Shown piece after piece: positions 1 to 6,202 of a stretch of DNA of 16,018 nucleotides. A program made the position numbers and the translations under genes. The notes beneath the pieces were generated by a model that saw nothing but the letters and a program-made list of their open reading frames with translations, made no database searches and was not told where the DNA came from. Positions within the stretch are counted from its first letter, which is position 1. Each line of letters opens with the position of its first letter. This DNA comes from Thermogutta sp. Lineage in GTDB: Bacteria; Planctomycetota; Planctomycetia; Pirellulales; Thermoguttaceae. The stretch spans positions 1 through 16,018 of the forward strand of contig NZ_JACIYL010000014.1 of assembly GCF_014359955.1 (NCBI RefSeq). Reading direction: 5' to 3'.

Positions 1-666
1 ATGGGGTGGGAACCGGGAAACGCATCTTTGGTAGAGGTCGAGGGCGACGTCGTCGTTGCCGTGACGGTCATTTTCCCACGCTAACCCAAAAAGTGCGCCC
101 ACGTGGCTGGGATCGATTTGAATTGCCTTCTCATAAAGGGCCGCGACTTCCTCCGCAGGCGCGCCCAAGGCTGCCAGTGTAGCGCCGCGCTGATAGTAGT
201 ATTCGGCGCTCTCCGTGGCCGAGCCAGAGAGCCCATCAAGGATCTCCAGCGCGCTTTTGAGGTCACCTTTCCCGCGAAGGGCCTCGACTTCCCCGAGAGC
301 ACATTCGTCCGGGTTGTAACCGGCGATTCTTGCCGCCCGAAAACTCTCCAGCGCCTCGTCGTATCTTTCCGTGGCCAAATAACACTTTCCAAGGTAAAAA
401 TGAGCGAGCGCGCCACTGTCGCCTCGTTTGAGAACGGAAATGGCACTTTCAAAACGCCCCAGCAGATAAAGGCAGCAGCCTAGCCGCACATTGCTCGCGG
501 GGGTCTCTTCTCGAAGCTCCAGTTCAGCGACGGCGTCGCGGAGCACCCTGTACTGGGAGGGATCCTCCGCCATGGCACTGGCCAGCGCCTGCACTTCCCG
601 CGGGCCAAATAGAGAGTTGCTGAGGACGATTTGCTTGACGTCAGTCTCCAACGCCGCTTGCGACAT
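1..666 (-). CDS. TPR-repeat protein, N-terminal part (cut by the window edge)
   Basis: This frame stays open from an ATG at 666-664 to base 1, giving 222 residues with no stop, so the gene continues beyond the window. A Shine-Dalgarno-like AAGGA sits 8 nt upstream of the ATG. From about residue 57 the protein is a chain of helical repeats of roughly 34 residues with TPR spacing: about 57-86 (LGCCLYLLGRFESAISVLK), 87-118 (FYLGKCYLATERYDEALESF), a weaker one at 119-150, 152-187 (AALYEKAIQIDP) and 188-222. Residues 1-56 look like a helical cap. There is no signal peptide or membrane segment in the visible part, so it is probably cytosolic. TPR proteins are protein-binding scaffolds; the partner cannot be told. 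A further catalytic or membrane domain may lie in the missing C-terminus. It lies on the same strand as the tRNA 149 nt upstream. Confidence 0.85.
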   Translation of the reverse strand, partial: MSQAALETDVKQIVLSNSLFGPREVQALASAMAEDPSQYRVLRDAVAELELREETPASNVRLGCCLYLLGRFESAISVLKRGDSGALAHFYLGKCYLATERYDEALESFRAARIAGYNPDECALGEVEALRGKGDLKSALEILDGLSGSATESAEYYYQRGATLAALGAPAEEVAALYEKAIQIDPSHVGALFGLAWENDRHGNDDVALDLYQRCVSRFPPH

Positions 667-706
667 CTGTTTTGTCCTTGTCGTGGGTTTTCTGATGCAG
701 CTTCTC

Positions 707-735
707 GCCCGAAAAATCGGGCAAGTTTTTACTTG
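707..735. repeat. Two abutting perfect hairpins between the tRNA and the TPR gene
   Basis: Arms GCCCGA (707-712) and TCGGGC (717-722) enclose an AAAA loop. Arms CAAGT (722-726) and ACTTG (731-735) enclose a TTTT loop, and the two hairpins share base 722. They lie in the 148-bp spacer upstream of the TPR gene start. Read on the plus strand, the first stem is followed by AAG and five T's, which is terminator-like, but no plus-strand gene precedes it. On the minus strand they fall in the TPR leader or in the tail of a tRNA read-through transcript. The function is not certain. Confidence 0.5.
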
Positions 736-770
736 AACAAGCGGGAACGGGAATAAACGAAGCTCTGGAC

Positions 771-788
771 CACGGTGTAAAGACCGTG
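771..788. repeat. Perfect 6-bp hairpin downstream of the tRNA
   Basis: CACGGT (771-776) and ACCGTG (783-788) enclose a 6-nt loop. It lies 26 nt beyond the 3' end of the tRNA on the minus strand. The GTTTTT run directly after the tRNA (814-809) precedes this hairpin, so it is not a classic stem-plus-T terminator. It could be a 3' processing or stability structure. Confidence 0.4.
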
Positions 789-814
789 CCCCGTCTCGTG
801 GTGAGCAGAAAAAC

Positions 815-887
815 AGCCAACGGGGGGACTCGAACCCCCAACACCCGCATTACGAATGCGGTGCTCTGCCGATTGAGCTACGCTGGC
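815..887 (-). tRNA. tRNA-Thr, anticodon CGT
   Basis: The minus strand folds as a complete 73-nt cloverleaf. The acceptor GCCAGCG (887-881) pairs with CGTTGGC (822-816), including one G-T pair. The D arm is GCTC/GAGC with an 8-nt loop. The anticodon stem CCGCA/TGCGG encloses TTCGTAA, giving anticodon CGT (854-852), which reads the threonine codon ACG. The variable loop is five bases, and the T arm GGGGG/CCCCC carries TTCGAGT. The discriminator base is T (815) and no CCA follows (GTTTTT comes next), so the tail would be added by tRNA nucleotidyltransferase. It is a lone tRNA gene. The long ORFs that cross it are shadows. Confidence 0.95.
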
Positions 888-949
888 AGTTGGAAACCAT
901 GTGCAAAACACACACCCGCCCCGCATGAGGGGACGCTCTCTTGCTAATA

Positions 950-977
950 AACATACCAAAAAGAGCCGCTTTGGCAA
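950..977 (-). promoter_or_regulatory. Candidate promoter for the tRNA-Thr
   Basis: On the minus strand, TTGCCA (977-972, five of six matches to TTGACA) and TATGTT (955-950, four of six to TATAAT) are separated by 16 nt. The expected start near 943 would leave a leader of about 56 nt before the tRNA, to be removed by RNase P. This is inferred from sigma-70 consensus only. Confidence 0.35.
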
Positions 978-983
978 GGCCGA

Positions 984-1047
984 CCGGCGGACGTTAGTAT
1001 GTGCGAGGGGTATTGTCTCCGCCGGATTGGGCCAATCCCCTGTTTTT
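984..1047 (+). promoter_or_regulatory. Nested, mutually exclusive hairpins ending in a T-run (attenuator-like)
   Basis: Three pairings overlap. Arm CCGGCGGA (984-991) is perfectly complementary to TCCGCCGG (1018-1025). GGGGTATTG (1007-1015) pairs with CAATCCCC (1033-1040) with one bulged T. GGATTG (1024-1029) pairs with CAATCC (1033-1038) around GGC and is followed closely by TGTTTTT (1041-1047). The last two pairings share one arm, as terminator and antiterminator do. It is about 570 bp upstream of cpaF and no coding gene lies between. It could be an unrecognised leader or small RNA end, or chance pairing in GC-rich DNA. Confidence 0.25.
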
Positions 1048-1488
1048 CTCACGAAGGGCGACGCCAACTTTCTGCGGCCGAGAACGGCCAATTCACGGTG
1101 GATTGCCGGAGATCGAGCTGAGACATCAAGAAACCAATGGTCCTGCGGCGGGTTCAGACAAGGAAAGACGGCATTACAGGTCACTTCTGCGTCTGCGCGT
1201 CCTGCGGATCCACGCAATCCTCTCGGCTCCCGAGCCCCCATCGTGTGAGCACCCGGGAAACGCCAGAGCGTCAATGTATCGTAGGGGCCATTCAAGACCT
1301 ACCTACCTTTTTAACGGTAAACAGGAGCCAAGCCGGCAAATGGGGCCCAAGCGGCAAAATCGATTGTCCATCGTGGCAATGGAGACGTCCCGTTCCTCCC
1401 GGCTGGATTGCCCTTTTGCTTAAGGCCTTGTGGAGGTTCCCGCCCCTGTTTCAACTTAACGTGGGGGTCACACAACTCTCCGACGGCT

Positions 1489-1518
1489 TTGCTCCTACGC
1501 CAAGTTTTCCGCTATTAT
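1489..1518 (+). promoter_or_regulatory. Candidate promoter for cpaF
   Basis: TATTAT (1513-1518, five of six matches to the -10 box) follows TTGCTC (1489-1494, a weak -35) by 18 nt. The start would be near 1525, giving a leader of about 95 nt before the cpaF ATG. The -35 is poor, so this is a tentative call. Confidence 0.25.
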
Positions 1519-1619
1519 GGAGGGACGGGGAGATCGGGCGAAATCTGGCCAAGTTCCGGCCTAAGACAGAATCAGTCTTTCACACGCCCGTCTTGTTTCG
1601 GATTGGAGGGGACCCATCT

Positions 1620-2735
1620 ATGACGCGGGAAGCCATTTTTGAGGCCAGCACCCGGTATTTTTTGTCGCCCATTTTACCCTATTTACTGGACGACAGTGTG
1701 ACGGAGATCATGGTCAACGGGCCGTACGAAGTGTACATCGAGCGCGGGGGTAAACTGCAAAAAACAGATGCCCAATTCCCCAGTGAGGATGCCCTCATTT
1801 CTGCGATCAATAACGTGGCCCAGTGGGTCGGTCGAGAGATCAACGAGGAGCATCCGGTCCTGGATGCCCGTCTCCCGGATGGCTCGCGTGTCCACGCGAT
1901 CCTTCCGCCAACTTCCCGCATTGGACCCTGCGTGACGATTCGCAAGTTTACTCGGGAGGCGATGACTTTAGAGGATTTGGTTCGACTCAACTCGCTGTCC
2001 GAGATCGCCAGGGAATTTTTGGAAATATGTGTCAAGTTGCGGAAGAATATCCTCATCTCCGGGGGGACCGGAACTGGGAAGACAGTTCTGCTGGGAGCGT
2101 TATCACGGGCCATTTCCCCAGACGAGAGAATCGTGGTCATTGAAGATACCTCGGAACTGCGTCTCGTCCAGCCGCACACGATATATCTGGAAGCCAGGCA
2201 CGGCGGCCGTGAGGGCCGTGGCGGTTTGACGATCCGACATCTGTTCAGCAATTCCCTTCGGATGCGCCCGGATCGGGTGATCGTGGGAGAGGTTCGCGGT
2301 GGCGAGGCGCTGGATATGATCCAGGCCATGTTGAGTGGCCATTCTGGCAGTCTCTCCACCATTCACGCGAGTTCTCCGCGGGATGCTCTCATTCGACTGG
2401 AGACGCTCTCACTTATGTCCGATGTAGAAATTCCTGTGTACGTGGCGCGGGCACAGGTGGCATCGGCCATTCACATCGTCATTCAGATTGCCCGATTTAC
2501 CGAAGATGGATCCAGGAAGATCACGCAAGTGAGTGAGGTGGCCGATTTGGACAACGATGGCCGATATGTACTCCGTGATCTTTTTGTGTCCCGGCTTGTG
2601 GGCCGTTCTCCGCAGGGCAAACTGATAGCGGACCTGGCGTTCACCGGGGTGAAGCCCACCTTTGCGGATGCACCGAAGAATGCGGGTATGGAGCACTTGG
2701 TGGAGCACTCTGCACCCCTCTGGGATCTGGAATAG
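1620..2735 (+). CDS. cpaF: CpaF/TadA-type secretion ATPase (VirB11-like)
   Basis: This 371-residue protein belongs to the GSPII_E/VirB11 family of hexameric ATPases that power Flp/Tad pilus assembly at the cytoplasmic face of the inner membrane. An N-terminal domain of about 125 residues (LLDDSVTEIMVNGPYEVYIE near the start) precedes the ATPase core. Walker A is GGTGTGKT at 148-155 (Lys154), the Walker B glutamate is Glu224 in VIVGEVRGGE, and the His box HSGSLSTIHAS is at 241-251. ATG 1620 was chosen because GGAGGGG (1605-1611) sits 8 nt upstream and the family homology starts there; the in-frame extension to 1137 is ignored. TadB/TadC, prepilin or secretin genes do not follow; after a spacer comes an unrelated oxidoreductase. 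It is an orphan here and may serve a Tad locus elsewhere. The family call is secure; the specific pilus is not. Confidence 0.93.
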   Translation: MTREAIFEASTRYFLSPILPYLLDDSVTEIMVNGPYEVYIERGGKLQKTDAQFPSEDALISAINNVAQWVGREINEEHPVLDARLPDGSRVHAILPPTSRIGPCVTIRKFTREAMTLEDLVRLNSLSEIAREFLEICVKLRKNILISGGTGTGKTVLLGALSRAISPDERIVVIEDTSELRLVQPHTIYLEARHGGREGRGGLTIRHLFSNSLRMRPDRVIVGEVRGGEALDMIQAMLSGHSGSLSTIHASSPRDALIRLETLSLMSDVEIPVYVARAQVASAIHIVIQIARFTEDGSRKITQVSEVADLDNDGRYVLRDLFVSRLVGRSPQGKLIADLAFTGVKPTFADAPKNAGMEHLVEHSAPLWDLE

Positions 2736-3081
2736 TGAGCATTCGCTTAGCACGTCGAGCTGGGATACGATACGGGAAAGTTGCGATTTGTGGCCGCTGA
2801 CGATTTCCCTTGTTTTGCGGGCCGTTCCTGCAGGACCGACCGGTTGGAATCCCGGAAATAAATGAGACGGAGTCATCGAAAGGCCAGGAACGGGGCTAAT
2901 GGAATCGGCCCGGGAGGCTCCGCAGTCCACGGGAGGCATGAAGTCATCCTGTGACTGTTTCCGAAATTGCTGGCTCCGGTGGCCTCACACGATGGAAGCC
3001 CGGTGCTGGAGCCGGACGGTGCCTCGGGCAACTCCCGAAATGTTCGGAAAGTTGGACCACAGGAATCAGGGATAGCCTCTG
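2736..3081. other. Spacer between cpaF and the oxidoreductase-like gene
   Basis: This 346-bp stretch has no ORF with recognisable content. Near its left end is a terminator-like inverted repeat (2774-2809). I see no convincing promoter and only a weak GGGAT-type ribosome site before the next gene. Confidence 0.5.
2774..2816 (+). terminator. Possible terminator after cpaF
   Basis: GGGAAA (2774-2779) and TTTCCC (2804-2809) form a 6-bp stem around a 24-nt loop, followed by TTGTTTT (2810-2816). It lies about 40 nt past the cpaF stop codon. The loop is long and the T-tract interrupted, so termination strength is doubtful. Confidence 0.35.
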
Positions 3082-4095
3082 ATGAAATTGCGATTGGGAG
3101 TTATAGGATTGGGAGAAGGCTGGGAACGCCGCTATTTACCCGCTCTCCGTGTCCTCAGCGATCGCTTTAACCTGGTGGCTGTGTTCGAGTCGGTATCTCA
3201 GCGGGCACGGATGGCGGCGCGGGAATCGAGTCTCGCCGTCCACGACAGTTTTTGGGCACTCTGCCGGCGATCGGATGTGGATGCCGTTCTTGTCCTCAAC
3301 CCGCGATGGTTGGGGCCTTTGCCGGTGTTGGCGGCTTGTGAGTTCGGTAAGGCCGTGTATTTGGGAGCTTCTGTTCCCTTGACACTCGAAGAGGTTGCCG
3401 AACTGCGAGAAGCCGTGTTTCAATCGGGAGTGGCCTTCATGGTGGAGTTCTACCGCCGATACGCTCCCGCCACGATTCGACTCAAAGAATTAATCGCGAC
3501 GCGGTTGGGGCCACCACGCCTTCTGTTTTGCCATCGGCGTCTTTCTCATTACCTCAAAGGGAATGGCACATCAGGGCCTCAACCGGCCGATCCCATTCGA
3601 CTCGATCTCGTTGAGCTAGTGGACTGGTGTCGTTTCGTGGTGGGCGAACAGGCGACCAGTGTGATGGGGGTTTTTCATCATTGTCCAGACAAAGGGGACC
3701 TCGACTACCTGATGCTCAATCTTGATTTCAGCCCACCGGGGCAGCTGGGGAGGGGACCAACCGCACAGATAAGCTGTGGTCGCTACATCCCCGCGCACTG
3801 GCATGAAGCGGTGAGCTATCGTCCGTTAGCCGAGCTTCAGGTGGTCTGCGAACGCGGTGTGGCCTTCGTCGATCTCCCTACGACCCTCGTTTGGTTCGAT
3901 GAGGCAGGACGTCATCAGGAACTTCTCGATCATGAACGGCCTATAGAAGAGCGTTTGCTTCTTCAGTTTTATCGGGCAGCGACCAGCCTGGTCCAGCGCG
4001 CCAGCGACATCGATGATTTGCGTTTCGTTTTGAGCACCATTCGCAAGGCTGAAGAAAGCGCCGCGGCGGGGCGTCGGATCTCGCTGGACATTTGA
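3082..4095 (+). CDS. Atypical Gfo/Idh/MocA-family protein lacking the EKP and His motifs
   Basis: This 337-residue protein opens with a Rossmann beta strand and glycine loop (LRLGVIGLGEGW, Gly6, Gly9, Gly11, Gly13), the dinucleotide-binding start of Gfo/Idh/MocA oxidoreductases. The order then follows the family: DVDAVLVLNPR near 65-75, AVYLGASVPLTLEE at 91-104, and FYRRYAPA at 123-130, matching the usual RRFxPA stretch. Two hallmarks are absent. The conserved EKP is replaced by SVP (97-99), removing the lysine, and the region that normally reads GGxxxDxGxHxxD reads LDLVELVDWCRF (174-185), with no histidine. NAD(P)-dependent sugar dehydrogenation is therefore doubtful; it may bind a cofactor or sugar without catalysis, or act on another substrate. 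No strong ribosome site precedes the ATG, but the fold starts at residue 3, which fixes the start. No partner gene is evident. Confidence 0.85.
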   Translation: MKLRLGVIGLGEGWERRYLPALRVLSDRFNLVAVFESVSQRARMAARESSLAVHDSFWALCRRSDVDAVLVLNPRWLGPLPVLAACEFGKAVYLGASVPLTLEEVAELREAVFQSGVAFMVEFYRRYAPATIRLKELIATRLGPPRLLFCHRRLSHYLKGNGTSGPQPADPIRLDLVELVDWCRFVVGEQATSVMGVFHHCPDKGDLDYLMLNLDFSPPGQLGRGPTAQISCGRYIPAHWHEAVSYRPLAELQVVCERGVAFVDLPTTLVWFDEAGRHQELLDHERPIEERLLLQFYRAATSLVQRASDIDDLRFVLSTIRKAEESAAAGRRISLDI

Positions 4096-4438
4096 GCCGT
4101 TTCGATCTGGTCTTGCACTTGCCTTTCTGATCGCGCTCAAGTCGGCAGCCGATCGTCAGAACCTGAGACGGCAGGAAGAAAACGGGGATACCGCGCCCGG
4201 ATGAAAGTTTCTATGCGGCAGGGCAAAGGTCCCCATGGGACTTCTGGAAAACGTGAAATGAGAGCAGCGTTCAGTTATAGTGGAAGGTGCTTGGAGAAAC
4301 GCAAGCAACGACAGTTCTGGCGCCTGCGCATTATGGCTGACAGACGGCATCAGGGGGCCACAAAAACCCAGCGCAGGAAGTTTGGGCAAGGCATTGAACG
4401 GGGGAGGCTCAGATGGTTCTGGGAGGTCGGCCGCACGA
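4096..4438. other. Spacer upstream of the unrecognised membrane protein
   Basis: This 343-bp stretch holds no recognisable gene apart from the tiny leader ORF at 4413-4442. The frame of the downstream gene is open back to a GTG at 4280, but residues encoded there are low-complexity Gly/Ser/Ala-rich and look non-coding. A short inverted repeat, GTCCC-CAT-GGGAC, sits near 4232-4244 without a T-run. Confidence 0.5.
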
Positions 4439-4442
4439 ATGA
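4413..4442 (+). CDS. Possible nine-codon leader ORF coupled to the next gene
   Basis: An ATG at 4413 follows a strong purine box GGGGGAGG (4400-4407) by 5 nt. It encodes MVLGGRPHE and stops with a TGA (4440-4442) that overlaps the ATG (4439-4441) of the following gene as ATGA. ATGA overlaps are a typical arrangement for translational coupling. The peptide shows no run of one amino acid that would suggest attenuation. It could be chance, since the main gene also has its own weaker GGGAGG box (4421-4426). Confidence 0.3.
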   Translation: MVLGGRPHE

Positions 4443-6001
4443 ACTGGCTTTCTGCTGCTTATCGCCTTTTCAGTGTGATGGACGCCCTCTACCTGGCGGG
4501 AAATTTTCTGTACCGCCGGAGTCTCCGCTATACGCTGGCCACGGCGCTGGTCTCCCTGTTAGGGTATCTCGGTAATTACATACCGGGCGTTCGTACGTAT
4601 GACGCTCAGGTAGCCATTTTCATGCCACTGTGCGTGGGGGGAGGCATGCTTACCGGAGGGCTGCTCCTCATGCTGCTCCCCAGCCTTTTCAAATCGCGGC
4701 TCCTCAATGTGGCCCAGGCGGCTGATCTGGACCTGATGGAAAACTACCGGAAATGGAACCAGGACCAACACCTGGAGGCACTATGGGATCGCGTTTATCG
4801 ATTTGAATGGGATCTAGGGACGGCACTGGTTCGCCTTCGCGCTCATCCTGAGGAATGTCCTCCCGAATTGTGCAGCGACGAAGGTTTGCCAGACGACCCA
4901 ATGGAGCGGGGGAGAATCAAGTTTTTGCGTTGGGGGCGGTTTACGCTCGCACGGCCACAACCGGAACCTCGACAGCGCTATTATCTGGGCGTTGATCTCC
5001 GCTTTCTGGAAGACTGGTACAACGGCGGCTATTTTGATCCCAACGACGTCAAGCTTTATGAGCAGCAGTCGGCTGCGCCACCCCTCGAAAGGGTTCGCGA
5101 TCTGGTGGGTTATCACCTCTGGGATGTGCTCGCCGACCTGCCGATGAAAATCTCTTCCAAAATATGGTTTCGCTTGATTACTCGAGCGGTCGCCATGCGG
5201 GTAGGAGAGGCAGTGATTTGCCTCAACCGCACCTACCACACCGATTATTTCAATGCCCAGGCTCTTCTCTGGCCGGAGGAGGTGGACGAGTTGTGGGTTG
5301 CGGAAATGGGGTGCAACGCCCGGGAAACACTCCTGCGCGAGCGGGCCAGGTTGCTCGGTCGTGTGTTCGGATCGCTCGAAGAAGGACGACGCATGCTCGA
5401 CCACTTCCTGATACCCCTGTTCTGGGCGGCTACCGATCTTCGGGCACGGTTTGATCCAGAATATGTTGATGGCAGCCTGGGATATGACGTCTGGAGCGAT
5501 CTCAAATGGGCGGGGTTCGGCAATTTTCGACCGATGCGTTTCGTGCGGCTGATGCAACGGGCAGCGCGCGACAAGAGGCAACTTCTGGATTGCCTTGAAT
5601 CCGGCGGATTCTCGAATCTCGAGCCCCATCCACTGACAGAAGAAGGCCGAGAGGCGCTTCGGTCTATTCGCATCGCGCTTCATGTCAACTGGCAGGGGTT
5701 GCGGAGTAAACTCACCCGCTGGCACAGGGCGAGAAAACGCCGTGCTCGTTATCATGAGGAACTCCTTGCTTTGTTCAAACAGGCAGTTTCCTGTCGTTCC
5801 CAGTTCACCACATACCTGGTGGCCCTGCGAACACACCACGAACTTTGCCGACTCCATCGCATGACGTATCAACAACTATTGGAGGACCTTTTTGAGACGT
5901 GCTCTGAAGTTGCCTCATGGGGTAAAGCCCCTATCGAATCGGCACTCGATGGAACGGACCGATACTGCACCGAAGTTACTGGAGAAGATGTGCTCCTGTG
6001 A
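4439..6001 (+). CDS. Unrecognised membrane-anchored protein with two N-terminal helices
   Basis: I do not recognise this 520-residue protein. From the ATG at 4439 it starts MNWLSAAYRLF and has two hydrophobic segments, about 31-49 (TLATALVSLLGYLGNYI) and 57-84 (VAIFMPLCVGGGMLTGGLLL), separated by a short charged loop, an arrangement that would anchor it in the inner membrane as a hairpin. The remaining 430 or so residues are mostly charged, helical and rich in Trp, Tyr and Arg, with a basic stretch (RWHRARKRRAR) about 95 residues from the C-terminus. There is no Walker, zinc or protease motif that I can see. The frame extends upstream to GTG 4280, but the ATG is preferred because GGGAGG lies 12 nt upstream and the upstream residues are low-complexity. 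The 353-residue frame on the opposite strand is a shadow. The next gene, 201 bp downstream on the same strand, is also a membrane protein. Confidence 0.75.
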   Translation: MNWLSAAYRLFSVMDALYLAGNFLYRRSLRYTLATALVSLLGYLGNYIPGVRTYDAQVAIFMPLCVGGGMLTGGLLLMLLPSLFKSRLLNVAQAADLDLMENYRKWNQDQHLEALWDRVYRFEWDLGTALVRLRAHPEECPPELCSDEGLPDDPMERGRIKFLRWGRFTLARPQPEPRQRYYLGVDLRFLEDWYNGGYFDPNDVKLYEQQSAAPPLERVRDLVGYHLWDVLADLPMKISSKIWFRLITRAVAMRVGEAVICLNRTYHTDYFNAQALLWPEEVDELWVAEMGCNARETLLRERARLLGRVFGSLEEGRRMLDHFLIPLFWAATDLRARFDPEYVDGSLGYDVWSDLKWAGFGNFRPMRFVRLMQRAARDKRQLLDCLESGGFSNLEPHPLTEEGREALRSIRIALHVNWQGLRSKLTRWHRARKRRARYHEELLALFKQAVSCRSQFTTYLVALRTHHELCRLHRMTYQQLLEDLFETCSEVASWGKAPIESALDGTDRYCTEVTGEDVLL

Positions 6002-6176
6002 TCAGCGGATCGCAAAATGAGGCTTGCAACGCTGGCGGAGGGTTTGTCGATCGGTCCTGTCACTCACGACACCGTTCCAAAGAAGTCAGGGAGAGAAACA
6101 CACCGGAGCGACCGATACTCCTTGAACAGCGGGGTGTTATCATGATAGACAGAGAGTTGTCGGTGCGGTCGGTCCC

Positions 6177-6188
6177 TTTCCCGGGAAA
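6177..6188. promoter_or_regulatory. Perfect 12-bp palindrome beside a ribosome site
   Basis: TTTCCC (6177-6182) is followed directly by GGGAAA (6183-6188), ending two bases before the GGAG (6190-6193) of the gene starting at 6203. It could be an operator-like site or a short RNA fold beside the ribosome site. A 12-bp palindrome can also occur by chance. Confidence 0.3.
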
Positions 6189-6202
6189 CGGAGTGGGCTG
6201 CG

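Larger units (their letters stand above)
888..1619. other. Long spacer between tRNA-Thr and cpaF without a supported gene
   Basis: This 732-bp stretch separates the minus-strand tRNA from the plus-strand cpaF gene. Several open frames cross it, but none has a recognisable domain, and those over the tRNA cannot be real. The frame of cpaF itself stays open upstream to 1137 (161 codons), yet that extension is low in recognisable structure and lacks homology I know. It contains the tRNA promoter candidate, the nested hairpins at 984-1047 and a promoter candidate at 1489-1518. A small RNA cannot be excluded. Confidence 0.6.

Noticed and set aside
729-1295. A 188-residue minus-strand frame upstream of the TPR gene
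   Set aside because: It runs through the tRNA-Thr cloverleaf, so it is not a gene.
1325-1361. Two near-copies of AAGC(C)GGCAAA upstream of cpaF
   Set aside because: Only two imperfect copies, not a repeat array, and no regular spacing.
1679-2362. A 227-residue minus-strand frame across cpaF
   Set aside because: It overlaps the Walker A and Walker B coding region of cpaF and has no motif of its own.
4201-4575. A 124-residue basic plus-strand frame overlapping the start of the membrane protein
   Set aside because: No ribosome site or recognisable fold, and its second half lies out of frame over the membrane helices of the real gene.
4814-5875. A 353-residue minus-strand frame opposite the unrecognised membrane protein
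   Set aside because: The plus frame is longer, has convincing membrane helices and a ribosome site. The minus frame looks like antisense composition with no domain.
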